A model generated the notes under the pieces. That model made no database searches, was not told where the DNA came from, and was given only the letters and a program-made list of their open reading frames with translations. A stretch of 64,000 nt of DNA, from the NCBI GenBank assembly GCA_021324885.1, contig JAJPIF010000011.1:281598-345597 (forward strand). Reading direction: 5' to 3'. Each line of letters begins with the position of its first letter. Position 1 is the stretch's first letter. The position numbers and the translations under genes were made by a program. Below are positions 36,533 to 45,931 of this stretch, piece by piece. The stretch comes from Pseudomonadota bacterium. GTDB taxonomy: Bacteria; Desulfobacterota; Binatia; Binatales; Binataceae.

Positions 36533-38086
36533 TTAGGCAGAGCCAGGCGATTTTTTCGCGCTCGCGAAGTAATCGCGGATTGCGTCGCACAACGCGTCGA
36601 CCGTATATGATCGCGGCTGCACGACCACGTTGAGGCCGTGCGAGCGCGCGGTTTGGGCGGTAATCGGTCCGATTGCCGCCGCCGCCAGTCCGCGCGCCGC
36701 CTCCGCGCCAACCATCGCGCAGAAATTAGTCACCGTGCTGGAGCTGGTGAATGCGGCCAGATCGATTTCGCCCCCTGCCAGCAGGCGTTGGACCAGGCCC
36801 AGTACCGCCGGGCGGGGCTGGATGGTTTTGTATGCGGGCGCCACCTCGACGGCGGCGGCGCCCGCCGCCTGAAGCATCCCGATCAGCGCTTCGCGGGCAA
36901 CCTGCGCGCGCGGGATCAGGATGCGCGCACCTTTGACCCGCTGCGGCCCGATGGCGCTGACGATAGCCTCGGCGCGATATTCGGCGGGCATCGCGGCTGC
37001 GATCAGCCCGTAATGGCGCAGGCGCGCGGCGGTGGCGGGTCCGATGGCGGCGATATGGGCCGCCCCCATTTCGCGCACATCGTGATCGGTCTGGGCCATC
37101 CGCGTCATCAGCGCGTCCACTCCGGTCGCGGCGGTGAAAATGATCCAGTTGTACGAACCGATTCGGGCGATCGCGCGATCGAGCTCGGCGTAGCTGTCCG
37201 GCGCCGCGGTCTCGATGGTCGGCATTTCGATCGCGTCGGCGCCCAGTTCGCGCAACGCCTGCGCGAACGGCGCAGCGCTTGCGCGCGCCCGCGTTATCAC
37301 GATCCGTCGGCCGAACAGCGGTCGGCGCTCGAACCACGCCAACCGCTCGCGCAGCAGGGTCACCTGCCCGATAACGACTATGGCTGGCGGCGTCAATCGC
37401 TCGTCGGCGACGCGCTTGGCAATCGTCGCAAGCGTTTCGCTCACGGTCCGCTGAGAGGCCCCCGTGCCGTGCGCGATGGCGGCGGCCGGCGTTTGCGGCG
37501 ACATTCCAGCGTCGATCAGGCGCGCCGCCACCTCGGCCAGATGCGCGGCCGCCATCAGCAAGACCAGCGTGCCGCGCTCGCGCGCGGCGCGGGCCAGCTC
37601 ATCCCATGGCATCGTCGTGGAGCCATGGGCCTCGACTTCATGGCCGGTCACGAACGCGACGAAGGAGCCGTAATCGCGATGGGTCAGCGGGATGCCGGCA
37701 TACGCGGGCACCGCGATTGCGGAGCTGATTCCGGGGATAATTTCGAAATCGATCCCGGCTTGCGCCAGCGCCGCCGCTTCCTCGCCGCCGCGCCCGAAGA
37801 TGAGGGGGTCGCCGCCCTTGAGGCGCACGACCTTACGCCCTGCGCGCGCATGATCGATCATCAATTGATTGATCGCGTCCTGCTCAAGGGCGCGCTCGCC
37901 GCCGCCCTTTTTGCCCGCGTAGATCGTTTCGGCGGCCGCCGGAGCGAGGTTGAGCAATTGCTCATTTACGAGCTGGTCGTAGATGACAACATCGGCATCG
38001 GCCAGCACCTGCGCGCCGCGCATGGTGATTAGATCGACGGCTCCAGGTCCCGCGCCGGTCAGGTAGACTTTGCCTATGGATGACAT
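36533..38086 (-). CDS. cobA-hemD: Uroporphyrinogen-III C-methyltransferase/uroporphyrinogen-III synthase fusion
   Basis: The 517-residue fusion has an N-terminal SAM-dependent methyltransferase (about 1-245) with VYLTGAGPGAVDLITMRG, RLKGGDPLIFGRGGEE and GIPLTHRD. The C-terminal uroporphyrinogen-III synthase (about 255-505) carries the RRIVITRA start and FTSSSTVTNF. The methyltransferase makes precorrin-2 for siroheme or B12, while the synthase closes the macrocycle. Such fusions are common in Desulfobacterota, Firmicutes and relatives. It lies 134 bases after hemC on the same strand. With the separate precorrin-2 dehydrogenase at 41.5 kb, all steps from porphobilinogen to sirohydrochlorin are covered. 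Confidence 0.94.
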   Translation of the reverse strand: MSSIGKVYLTGAGPGAVDLITMRGAQVLADADVVIYDQLVNEQLLNLAPAAAETIYAGKKGGGERALEQDAINQLMIDHARAGRKVVRLKGGDPLIFGRGGEEAAALAQAGIDFEIIPGISSAIAVPAYAGIPLTHRDYGSFVAFVTGHEVEAHGSTTMPWDELARAARERGTLVLLMAAAHLAEVAARLIDAGMSPQTPAAAIAHGTGASQRTVSETLATIAKRVADERLTPPAIVVIGQVTLLRERLAWFERRPLFGRRIVITRARASAAPFAQALRELGADAIEMPTIETAAPDSYAELDRAIARIGSYNWIIFTAATGVDALMTRMAQTDHDVREMGAAHIAAIGPATAARLRHYGLIAAAMPAEYRAEAIVSAIGPQRVKGARILIPRAQVAREALIGMLQAAGAAAVEVAPAYKTIQPRPAVLGLVQRLLAGGEIDLAAFTSSSTVTNFCAMVGAEAARGLAAAAIGPITAQTARSHGLNVVVQPRSYTVDALCDAIRDYFASAKKSPGSA

Positions 38087-38220
38087 CTGTCGTGTGGCAT
38101 CGATCTTTCGCCGGGCTGCCTACTCTCGCGGCATCGCCCGGTTGGGACCGGTATTCATCCCAGGTTGCGCCGGCTGCCGGGCTGCGGTGGGCCGATCATG
38201 CACCTGCCGCAGTCTCGTAT

Positions 38221-39174
38221 TCATTCAACTCCCATCCCGCTCCCGATCAGTTCGGCGGCGCCGTCGGCCTGCATCCGTTGCGCCAATTCGATGCCGCAGC
38301 GTTCGGCGTGCGCAATATCCGATATCGTCGCGAGGCGCAGCGAATCGATCATAGAGCGGGTTCCGTCCAGGCTGAACAGCATCACGCGGATCTCAAGCCC
38401 GCCATGCTCGGCCGTTGCTTTGACTCCGATCGGCGAGGCGCACGACGCTCCAATCCCGGCCAGAAACGCGCGTTCAGCCGTAATCTCGATTCGCGCCCGA
38501 AGATTGTCTATCGCCGCAACCGCTCGTTGGACCTCCGCCGAATCGCAAGGCCAGGCATCTGCCATCGCTTCGATCGCCAACGCACCCTGACCGCCGGCCG
38601 GAACGAAGTCATCTTCGGGGAGGCGGTAAACGGGAGGCAGGTCCGGCTGGCCCATTCTTCGCAGTCCGGCGGCGGCGAGGATGATAGCGTCGAACTCGCC
38701 GGCACGCAGCTTTGCGATACGGGTGTCGATATTGCCCCGCAGCGGCTGGACGTCCAAATCGGGCCGCAGCCGAATCGCCTGGAAGCGCCGGCGCGGCGAT
38801 GCCGTCCCGATCCGGGCGCCGGTTTTCAGACCGCGCAAATCCGCGCCGCCGCTGATCAGCACGTCGGCGGTGTCTTCGCGGGCCGGCACCGCGGCCAGGC
38901 GGAATTGCGGATTGAGGCGGGCCGGCAGGTCCTTCATCGAATGTACCGCTATGTCGATATGACGCGCTTCCAGCGCCTGCTCCAGTTCGCGTACGAACAG
39001 CCCCTTGCCGCCGACGGCCGCCAGCGAAGGCGTCGTGAGCTTGTCGCCCGTGGTTTTGATCGGGACAATCTCGCAGGCCAGCCCCGGCGTGATCTGTTCG
39101 ATCATGTCTTTGACGATCCGCGCCTGAGCCATCGCGAGCCGGCTCGGACGCGACCCGATACGAAGCTGCGGCAT
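38221..39174 (-). CDS. hemC: Porphobilinogen deaminase (hydroxymethylbilane synthase)
   Basis: The 317-residue enzyme polymerises four porphobilinogens to hydroxymethylbilane. The dipyrromethane cofactor cysteine is C245 in GASCASPIG. The catalytic Asp region is IAVHSMKDLP (residues 75-84), and the start LRIGSRPSRLAMAQA is canonical. The stop-to-start distance from hemA is 11 bases, which indicates one transcript. It is followed by cobA-hemD. Confidence 0.95.
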   Translation of the reverse strand: MPQLRIGSRPSRLAMAQARIVKDMIEQITPGLACEIVPIKTTGDKLTTPSLAAVGGKGLFVRELEQALEARHIDIAVHSMKDLPARLNPQFRLAAVPAREDTADVLISGGADLRGLKTGARIGTASPRRRFQAIRLRPDLDVQPLRGNIDTRIAKLRAGEFDAIILAAAGLRRMGQPDLPPVYRLPEDDFVPAGGQGALAIEAMADAWPCDSAEVQRAVAAIDNLRARIEITAERAFLAGIGASCASPIGVKATAEHGGLEIRVMLFSLDGTRSMIDSLRLATISDIAHAERCGIELAQRMQADGAAELIGSGMGVE

Positions 39175-39185
39175 AAAATTACCGG

Positions 39186-40514
39186 CTAGTCCTCCGGCTC
39201 GTCGTCGATGCGGACCCTGGCGGGTTTGATCGCGGGCGACACCAACTCGCTGCCCAGCAATCGGCGCGCGACTTCGGCGGCATAGATGCCTTCAACCACG
39301 CCGTTGTTGCGGCGCAGCTCGGAGAGGATCTGATGGAGAATCTTGTTAATGATACCGCGGCTGAGCGCCTCGATATGAGCGCGCTGATCGGCGGGCAGCG
39401 CGGCCAGCCACGCGCGATGGCGCCGCAGTTCGGCCTCGCGCAGCCGCTCGACATTGGCGCGGATATCCTTGATGGTCGGCACCAGCTCCAGCCCCGAAAG
39501 CCATCGCCAGAACGATTCCAGCTCGACTTCGACGATAGTTTCGGCCTTTTGCGCTTCCCGCTCGCGTTCTTCGCGGGAATCGACGGTCACCGCCGCCAGA
39601 TCATCAATATTGTAGAGGTAGACATTGTCCAGCTCGTTGAGCGCCTGGTGGAAATTGCGCGGGACGCCGAGATCGATCAGAAACATCGGCCGATACTTGC
39701 GCTCATGGAGGATGGTTTCGAAATCCTCGCGCGTCAGCAGCGGGCGGCTCGCCGTTACGGACCCGATTACGACGTCGGCGATTTTCAGGTAGGGCCGATA
39801 GTTGTCGAACGGCACCGCCGTACCGCTGAGGGCTCGCGCCAGTTCCACCGCGCGGTCGAAAGTGCGATTGGTGATCAGCAATGATTCGACGCCAAGGCGC
39901 ATCAGTTGGCGCGCGGTGATTTCGGCCATCTCGCCCGCACCCATCAGCAGCACGGTCTTTTTTTCAAACGAGTCGAAGATCTGTTTGGCCAGATTGACCG
40001 CGGCGGAGCTGACCGACACCGTGCCATGGCCGATAAGCGTGCGTTCGCGCACTTTTTTGGCGACCGAAAACGCGCGATGGAAGGCGCGGTGCAACACGAT
40101 ACCGACGGTTTCCGCCTCCGCCGCCCGCATGTAGGCGTCCTTCAACTGGCCCAGGATTTGAGGTTCCCCAATCACCATCGAGTCGAGGCTGGTGGCGACG
40201 CGAAACAGATGGCGCGCTGCCTCGCGTCCATCCAGCCGATAGACGCAATCGGCGAACAGGCTTGGCTCGACGTGGCGTTCGGCGGCCAAAAATCCGATTA
40301 GTTCCTTCGCGGCCGCTTCGGGCTCGCCGGCCACCGCAATCATCTCGACCCGGTTGCAGGTGGAAATCAGCGCGGCTTCCGACACCGAAGGCGCGACCAG
40401 CTTCAGCCGCGCCAGCGCCGGCACCAGTTCATCGTCGCCAAAGGCCAGGCGCTCGCGAATTTCCACCGCCGCCGTGCGATGGTTAACTCCAGTGATGAGC
40501 AGCGATTGCGTCAT
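39186..40514 (-). CDS. hemA: Glutamyl-tRNA reductase
   Basis: This enzyme of 442 residues makes glutamate-1-semialdehyde from charged tRNA-Glu, the first step of tetrapyrrole synthesis in the C5 pathway. The catalytic Cys lies in LISTCNRVE. GEPQILGQLKDAY and the NADPH-binding LLMGAGEMAEITARQL follow. The C-terminal dimerisation helices are present. The ATG at 40514 is chosen because it gives the usual N-terminus and avoids overlap with ccsA. An upstream start at 40535 would overlap it by 20 bases. There is no hemL gene in the window. Confidence 0.95.
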   Translation of the reverse strand: MTQSLLITGVNHRTAAVEIRERLAFGDDELVPALARLKLVAPSVSEAALISTCNRVEMIAVAGEPEAAAKELIGFLAAERHVEPSLFADCVYRLDGREAARHLFRVATSLDSMVIGEPQILGQLKDAYMRAAEAETVGIVLHRAFHRAFSVAKKVRERTLIGHGTVSVSSAAVNLAKQIFDSFEKKTVLLMGAGEMAEITARQLMRLGVESLLITNRTFDRAVELARALSGTAVPFDNYRPYLKIADVVIGSVTASRPLLTREDFETILHERKYRPMFLIDLGVPRNFHQALNELDNVYLYNIDDLAAVTVDSREEREREAQKAETIVEVELESFWRWLSGLELVPTIKDIRANVERLREAELRRHRAWLAALPADQRAHIEALSRGIINKILHQILSELRRNNGVVEGIYAAEVARRLLGSELVSPAIKPARVRIDDEPED

Positions 40515-40515
40515 C

Positions 40516-41337
40516 CTAGCCGAAGGTGCCTCCATGTTTGCCCGGATACAGCAAGCTTACGCCCACAAACGAGCCGACCAGGACCGCGAACACAAAAATC
40601 GTAAGGGTCGCCGCTCGCCGCCCGCGCCATCCGACCGTCAGCCGCGATTCGAGCAGGCCCGCGTAAAGCAGCCAGGTAACCAGCGACCACGACTCGCGCG
40701 GCTCCCACGACCAGAAATGTCCCCACGTATGCTGCGCCCACAACGCGCCGCTGAGGATGGCGAGCGTCAGCAGCACAAAGCCCCATCCCAGCAGCAGGTA
40801 GTTGATCCGATCAAGCTTCTCCAGACTGGGCATCGCGCCCTGTCCCGAAAGCATCGGGCGATGCGCCTTGAGCCGCGACTCCTGGAACAGGTAAACCAAA
40901 CTGACGGTTGCCGCAAGCACGAACAGCGCCTCGCCGGCAAAAGCCAGCGTGACGTGTACCGGCAACCATACGCTGCGCAAGGCTCGGGGCAGTTTGCCCG
41001 CCTCGCCCGCCATTGCTCCGGACGCCCCCAAGGCGATCAACACCGAAGGTGCCACCAGCACGCCGATCACCGCGACTCGAAACCGCACGATCAGAATCAA
41101 TCCCGCCAATGCCGTTATCCAGGCCAGAAACGACAGTGCCTGGGGAAAGTTGCCCACCGGAATATTGCCGTCCTGCACCCCGCGCGACACCAGGTCAAGG
41201 GCATGAAACACGGTGCCCGCTGCGAGCGCGCCGATCGCATAGCCGGTTACCCGCTGGATTCGCGAACTGAAATCGATCGCGAACAGGACAAAGGCGATCC
41301 CGTAGCAGAGCAGGGTGGGCGTCAGCCAGATAGTCAT
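40516..41337 (-). CDS. ccsA: CcsA/HemX-type cytochrome c assembly protein
   Basis: The 273-residue integral membrane protein has about eight helices. The WGHFWSWEPRESWS block is the tryptophan-rich heme-binding motif of CcsA/CcmC/CcmF proteins. Conserved histidines are visible at FHALDLV and at LPVHVTLAF. It may handle heme for cytochrome c maturation, or be the HemX-like protein that controls HemA levels when encoded directly upstream of hemA. The gene is followed by hemA with one base between. No CcsB or ResB partner is adjacent. Confidence 0.88.
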   Translation of the reverse strand: MTIWLTPTLLCYGIAFVLFAIDFSSRIQRVTGYAIGALAAGTVFHALDLVSRGVQDGNIPVGNFPQALSFLAWITALAGLILIVRFRVAVIGVLVAPSVLIALGASGAMAGEAGKLPRALRSVWLPVHVTLAFAGEALFVLAATVSLVYLFQESRLKAHRPMLSGQGAMPSLEKLDRINYLLLGWGFVLLTLAILSGALWAQHTWGHFWSWEPRESWSLVTWLLYAGLLESRLTVGWRGRRAATLTIFVFAVLVGSFVGVSLLYPGKHGGTFG

Positions 41338-41500
41338 GAGGAAACCACAGCCTCGTGAGAGCGCGAAAGAGCAATGAGAAAAAAGAAAAGAGCGCGCATA
41401 CTTCGGCGACGGTCCCGGCCTGCCTCGATGTCCCATTCGTCCCCCGGCCCAGGGAAAGAGGCGAAGGAGCGTAATTCCTGATTCGACCGCCAGCGCGCTT

Positions 41501-42223
41501 TCATCCCAAACCTTCTTTGCACCCGTGCTGACCGATGTGGCAAGTTTGCCGTGGTCGGAGCAGGTTCGTTATTCCCAAATCGGACAGCGTCACTCGGCGG
41601 CCCAGGCAATTCCCGATAATCGCCTCGACCTCCGCGACGTCGCCACTGCGCAGGGCTTGCTCCAGTTCAGAATCAACCAGGGCATTGAGCTTGCGCGCCC
41701 GTTGCTCGCGTTGTGGTTCGCGCTGTTTCAGCCAGTCTTTCAGCCTGGCCATCAACTCAAGTAAAACTTCAACTTCCTCGCCCAATTCACGCCCGATGCG
41801 CTGGCGCAATCGGCGGGCCAGCGCCGGACTGGCGCCGGCCGTCGAAATCGCGACCTGAAGGCGTCCGCGGCGCACCACTGACGGCGCGATGAAAGAGCAG
41901 AATTGCGGAGCATCGGCCACGTTGATCGGAATGTTAAAATGCGAAGCTTCATCAAACAAACTGCGCTGCAACTTCCGATCGCCAGTCGCCGCGTAAACCA
42001 GGTGATAACCCTTGAGATCGCCGGCGCGGTAATGACGCCGCCGCAATTCAACACGTCCGGCCTCGGCCAGCCGCCGTATTTCATCCGTTACTTGAGGACT
42101 GATAACGGTTACCCTCGCGCCGGCCTCGAGCAGCGCATCGATCTTGCGCGAAGCGACCGCGCCGCCTCCCACGACCAGGCACGGTTTGCCTTCGATCTGA
42201 AGGAATATCGGAATAAATCCCAT
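41501..42223 (-). CDS. Precorrin-2 dehydrogenase/sirohydrochlorin ferrochelatase
   Basis: The 240-residue protein matches the N-terminal half of CysG and Met8p. The NAD-binding site is CLVVGGGAVASRKI (residues about 15-28). NVADAPQFCSF and ISTAGASPALARRLR are typical of the family. It oxidises precorrin-2 to sirohydrochlorin and may insert iron. The ATG at 42223 begins at the family start GFIPIFLQ. The longer in-frame start at 42328 would add 35 unrelated residues. It heads the tetrapyrrole cluster read towards lower coordinates. Confidence 0.92.
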   Translation of the reverse strand: MGFIPIFLQIEGKPCLVVGGGAVASRKIDALLEAGARVTVISPQVTDEIRRLAEAGRVELRRRHYRAGDLKGYHLVYAATGDRKLQRSLFDEASHFNIPINVADAPQFCSFIAPSVVRRGRLQVAISTAGASPALARRLRQRIGRELGEEVEVLLELMARLKDWLKQREPQREQRARKLNALVDSELEQALRSGDVAEVEAIIGNCLGRRVTLSDLGITNLLRPRQTCHIGQHGCKEGLG

Positions 42224-42365
42224 CTGCCGGAGGGATTTTATTACAGCCGCGCAGTCGAAGGCGAGCGGGGTTGCATCCCGCAGCAATCGACGTAAAGAAC
42301 GCCGGGAAAACCGCTGTCGCGGCCGCAACGATATTTCTGCAGCGCTGGCCCGCGCCGCTGGCGCT

Positions 42366-43496
42366 TCAGTTCAGGTCCATCCCGTAAAGGTGCGCGGCGT
42401 TGCGCGAGCAGATTTTGCGCCGGATGTAATTCGGCACGCCTTCCATGCTGCGGGCGATTGCTTCGCGCGAATGGGGCCAGGTCGCGTCGCTGTGCGGGAA
42501 GTCCGATCCCCACATGAAGTTGTCCTCGCCGTAAAACTTCGCGGTGATGCCGGCCACTGGATCGTCCTGGAAGGTGACGTAAACGTTGCGCCGCATGTAA
42601 TCCGACGGTTTAAGTTTCAGCCGTTTGTCGTTGGCGCTGGCCCATTTCTCGTATTGACGGTCGATCCGATGGACGAAATGCGCCACCCATCCGGCGTCAT
42701 GTTCCGCGGAAACGAGCTTGAGCCCGGGGAAGCGATCCAGCACGCCGCCATAGATGAAGGCGAGCAGCGTGCGCTGGATACCGTGAATCGTGTCCATCCG
42801 GGTCATCAACTGCTGCGCCGACCCCAGCCGCATCTCCGGACCGCTGGGCGCCGGAGCCTGATTCTTGCCGGTTGCGACATGGAGCGAAATCGCCATCCCA
42901 TGCTCCTGCGCAGCGGCCCAGAACGGATCGTATTCTTCAAGGTAGTAAGGCTTGTCGGCCGGCGAGACGCCCCAGATTTGCACGCCCTTGAAGCCCATCG
43001 CCGCGCATCGCCTGAGCTCCTTGACGCCTTCACTGACATCGACCAGCGAGGTCAGCGCGATGCCGTACAGCCGCTTGGGCGCGGCGGCGCAATATTCCTT
43101 GACGTAGTCGTTATAGACCCGGAAGCACGCCAACTGCATCTCCAGGTCGGGCAGTCCGAACAACGGCATCCCCAGCGTGGTGTACATCACCTCCACGCCG
43201 ACGCCGTCGATATCCTGATCCTTAAGCCGTTCAACCGGATCCCATCCGCTGCGGCGGCCCGACTCCTCATAGCCCTTGAATTTGGCCATATGGTCATGCA
43301 GTTGCTGGCCGTTGAGTCCGATTCCGAAGCCCAGCGCGACAGGGAATGGGCGCACGCCCGGAGCCTGGAACAGCAAAGCGCCATTTTGCGAGGGAGCGAC
43401 CCGGGGCGCGTTATCGCGAAACTTCCGGTCCAGCCGCTGCAGCCAGAGGTCTCCGGGTTCCATTACGTGTGAATCCGCGGATACGATGGTCGTCAT
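42366..43496 (-). CDS. Amidohydrolase-2 family protein
   Basis: The 376-residue protein opens with TIVSADSHVMEPGDLW, in which the metal-binding His follows a Ser-Asp pair, and contains MAISLHVATG and WGSDFPHSDATWPHS with the later metal or acid residues. These features fit the amidohydrolase-2 (ACMSD-like) superfamily. GGAGGG lies seven bases before the ATG at 43496, which supports this start. Identity of motifs and length with the next gene upstream (43651-44766) indicates tandem duplication and divergence. The substrate is unknown. Confidence 0.86.
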   Translation of the reverse strand: MTTIVSADSHVMEPGDLWLQRLDRKFRDNAPRVAPSQNGALLFQAPGVRPFPVALGFGIGLNGQQLHDHMAKFKGYEESGRRSGWDPVERLKDQDIDGVGVEVMYTTLGMPLFGLPDLEMQLACFRVYNDYVKEYCAAAPKRLYGIALTSLVDVSEGVKELRRCAAMGFKGVQIWGVSPADKPYYLEEYDPFWAAAQEHGMAISLHVATGKNQAPAPSGPEMRLGSAQQLMTRMDTIHGIQRTLLAFIYGGVLDRFPGLKLVSAEHDAGWVAHFVHRIDRQYEKWASANDKRLKLKPSDYMRRNVYVTFQDDPVAGITAKFYGEDNFMWGSDFPHSDATWPHSREAIARSMEGVPNYIRRKICSRNAAHLYGMDLN

Positions 43497-43582
43497 GCTC
43501 AGGCCCTCCGTTAAATCTGTTCCCTGACGCCACCTTATATCGCAAATTTATAACTTGTTCCAACGGCGCACCCGTTTGCCAC

Positions 43583-43627
43583 CAAAAAAAAGGCGCAGGC
43601 AGCGGGGATACCCGAGCCGCCTGCGCC
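43583..43627 (-). terminator. Strong intrinsic terminator after the amidohydrolase gene 43651-44766
   Basis: GGCGCAGGC (43592-43600) and GCCTGCGCC (43619-43627) form a nine-base stem. On the minus strand a run of eight T (43584-43591) follows the stem. A second small stem, CGGG/CCCG, can form in the loop. It lies 24 bases after the stop of the minus-strand gene. Confidence 0.85.
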
Positions 43628-43650
43628 AAGGTTACGAATCGAAGGCCTTC

Positions 43651-44766
43651 TCAGCTCAGTCCGTACAGTTTTACTGCGTTACCGGCCAGGATCTTATACC
43701 GCTCGTCTGCCGGAACGCCCGCCAGGCTTTCCTCGATATACTTCTTCGAATCGGGCCAGGTGGTGTCGGTGTGCGGATAGTCGGAGGACCACATGATGTT
43801 GTCCACGCCGATGGTTTTGCGGATCTGCACGCCGACCTTGTCCTCGATGAAGGTCGAGTAGATCTGACGGAAGTAGTAGAAGCTCGGCGGATTGGGCAGA
43901 TCGAGCTGGGTCCAATGGCGATGGCGCTTGTAGGTGCGGTCGGATTTTTCAATCCAGTACCCGAGCCATCCGATGTTGCCCTCGACCGACACGAACTTCA
44001 GCGTCGGATGGCGCTCCAGCACGCCGCCAAACACGATCCGCGACAGCGCTTCGTAGTTCGCCAGCGAAGCCATGTTCAGGGTCACGCATTTTTCGCCGAC
44101 CAGTTCGCCGGCATTGCCGAACAGTCCCGCCGCAACATTGCGCGCGCCGGTGCGCAGATGGATATGCATCGGGATGCCCAGTTCCTCGGCGGTGTTCCAC
44201 AGCGGTTCGTAGGAGCTGCTGTTGAGCGGCTCGCCGCGCGGGTACGTCGGGAGCATCGCGCCGCGCAGGCCGGGCAGTTTGGCACATCGCTTCAGCTCCT
44301 CGACGCCGGTCTTGACGTCGTCGGTCGGGATCAGCGCGATGCCCACCAACCGTTTGGGATTGGTGCTGCAGAATTCAGACAGGAAGTCATTGTAGGCGCG
44401 CAGACACGCATACTGCAGCTCGAAATCGTCCATCAGAAACAGCGGCCCGATACCGAGGTTGGGAAACAGCGTCTGCGCGTCGACGCCGTCGATGTCCATG
44501 TCCTTGAGCCGTTCCACCGGATCGTAGCAGCCCTTGCGCGCTTCCTCCCAGAACACCTTGGTGGCCTTGTACTCTTCGAATTTATGCCCGGCCTGGACGC
44601 TCATGCCCAGATTGCCGAACTGTTTGCCTTCGATAAACCAGCAGTCGCCCTGATCGGTGCGCTTAAGGACGGGGACGCGATCGCGCAGCTTGGCAGGCAC
44701 GCGCTTGGTCCAAAGATCTCCCGGTTCCTGGACGTGATCATCCGATGAAACGATATTGTACTGCAT
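43651..44766 (-). CDS. Amidohydrolase-2 family protein, paralogue of the neighbour
   Basis: The protein has 371 residues and the same layout as the gene at 42366-43496: NIVSSDDHVQEPGDLW at the start, IPMHIHLRTG in the middle and MWSSDYPHTDTTWPDSKKYI near the end. Both share DPVERLKDMDIDGV with small changes. The start is the second ATG (44766), because AGGAGGG lies seven bases before it and directly abuts the first ATG (44772). A clear terminator follows. The reaction is unknown. The neighbourhood includes an LLM oxidoreductase gene (44934-45779) on the same strand upstream. Confidence 0.86.
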   Translation of the reverse strand: MQYNIVSSDDHVQEPGDLWTKRVPAKLRDRVPVLKRTDQGDCWFIEGKQFGNLGMSVQAGHKFEEYKATKVFWEEARKGCYDPVERLKDMDIDGVDAQTLFPNLGIGPLFLMDDFELQYACLRAYNDFLSEFCSTNPKRLVGIALIPTDDVKTGVEELKRCAKLPGLRGAMLPTYPRGEPLNSSSYEPLWNTAEELGIPMHIHLRTGARNVAAGLFGNAGELVGEKCVTLNMASLANYEALSRIVFGGVLERHPTLKFVSVEGNIGWLGYWIEKSDRTYKRHRHWTQLDLPNPPSFYYFRQIYSTFIEDKVGVQIRKTIGVDNIMWSSDYPHTDTTWPDSKKYIEESLAGVPADERYKILAGNAVKLYGLS

Positions 44767-44933
44767 GTCCATCCCTCCTGATGGTGGAAAAGCGTGGCCC
44801 CCCGCGCTCTTTGGCCGCCCGCGCTTGACGCCCTACGCCTGGATTTTATGATGCAAACTTACTGCAAGCCCGTACTTGAAGCCAGCCTCCCGTACGCTGA
44901 CGATAACGCCCGGTGGCCCCCAGGGACCGATCG

Positions 44934-45779
44934 TTACAGCTTGCTCAGCACCCGGTCGTGGAAATTGCGCATCGCGCCCAGCGAGTCGCGGCTGACCAGT
45001 TCGCGCCCCGGCATGATCCGCGCCACCCCCAGATCCTGCAACTCCTTTACGGTGTCGAGATTGACCGGGCCGACGCCGACCGTGAGCTCGAGCGGTTGGG
45101 CGCGTTGATAGCCGCGCTCGATGTCCCGGATCTTTTTGATTTGCTGGCGTGCGTCCTCCATGTTCTGCGCCGTGATATAAAAGCCGTCCGCCAGCCGCGC
45201 CGCGCGTTTGTACGCCGCCTCGCCATGGCCCCCGATTACGAACGGCGGATGGGGTTGCTGGAGCGTTTTGGGATTGAAGAAGAAGCCCTCGGCGGAAATG
45301 GTTTTGCCCTTGAACGAGGGCCGCTCCTGGCTCCACAGCGCCGTCATCAGCTTCATGTACTCGTTGCTGCGCAGCGCGCGATCCTCCCAGTTCATTCCCA
45401 CGTACTCGAATTCCTCCTTAAGCCATCCCACGCCGATTCCGAAGATGAACCGCCCGTTGGAGAGCTGGTCCAAAGTCGCCACCGCTTTGGCGACCGCGAA
45501 CGGATTGCGCAGCGGCAGGATGTACACGCCGGTGCCGAAGCGCAGCCTGGTCGTGATCGACGCCAGGTAGGCAAACACGATCAAGGGGTCAGGCAGGTGG
45601 ATATCCGGGCGCACCGGCGGTTTGCCGTCGGGCGATCCCGGATAACGCGATTTGAACTGGAAGGGAAATGCGATGTGCTCGCCCATCCAGACCGACTCGA
45701 AACCCAACTCCTCGGCCAGCCGGGCATTGGCGGCCAGGTCTTCGCCCCGGCGCTGAAACAGCATGGCTCCGAATTTCAT
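44934..45779 (-). CDS. LLM-class F420-dependent oxidoreductase
   Basis: The 281-residue protein begins MKFGAMLFQ and has AEELGFESVWMGEHIAFPFQ, FGTGVYILPLRNPFAVAKAV and GRFIFGIGVGWLKEEFEYVG. All are characteristic of the same subfamily as the gene at 33154-34002, to which it is clearly paralogous. GGAAG lies about 10 bases before the ATG at 45779. The gene is divergent from glgX and upstream of the amidohydrolase pair on the same strand. Co-location of LLM oxidoreductase and amidohydrolase-2 genes suggests joint action on an organic substrate, but this is inference. Confidence 0.88.
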   Translation of the reverse strand: MKFGAMLFQRRGEDLAANARLAEELGFESVWMGEHIAFPFQFKSRYPGSPDGKPPVRPDIHLPDPLIVFAYLASITTRLRFGTGVYILPLRNPFAVAKAVATLDQLSNGRFIFGIGVGWLKEEFEYVGMNWEDRALRSNEYMKLMTALWSQERPSFKGKTISAEGFFFNPKTLQQPHPPFVIGGHGEAAYKRAARLADGFYITAQNMEDARQQIKKIRDIERGYQRAQPLELTVGVGPVNLDTVKELQDLGVARIMPGRELVSRDSLGAMRNFHDRVLSKL

Positions 45780-45931
45780 CTTTGTTCTTCCTTCTCCGGC
45801 GCTTTGCACCGATCCTGAAGCAACAGCCGCAAATGGATGTTCCAAATCCGAACGTTGCTAGAATACATCGCGCGAAGCGCCATCGATGCGCAAGGGGGCG
45901 CGCTTCGGGCCGCAGGAAGGTAGAAAGGACC

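Noticed and set aside
36638..38032. A 464-codon open frame on the plus strand opposite cobA-hemD
   Set aside because: The frame is open only because of the high GC content. The composition is Arg/Gly/His-rich and has no family features, while the minus strand holds a clear fusion enzyme.
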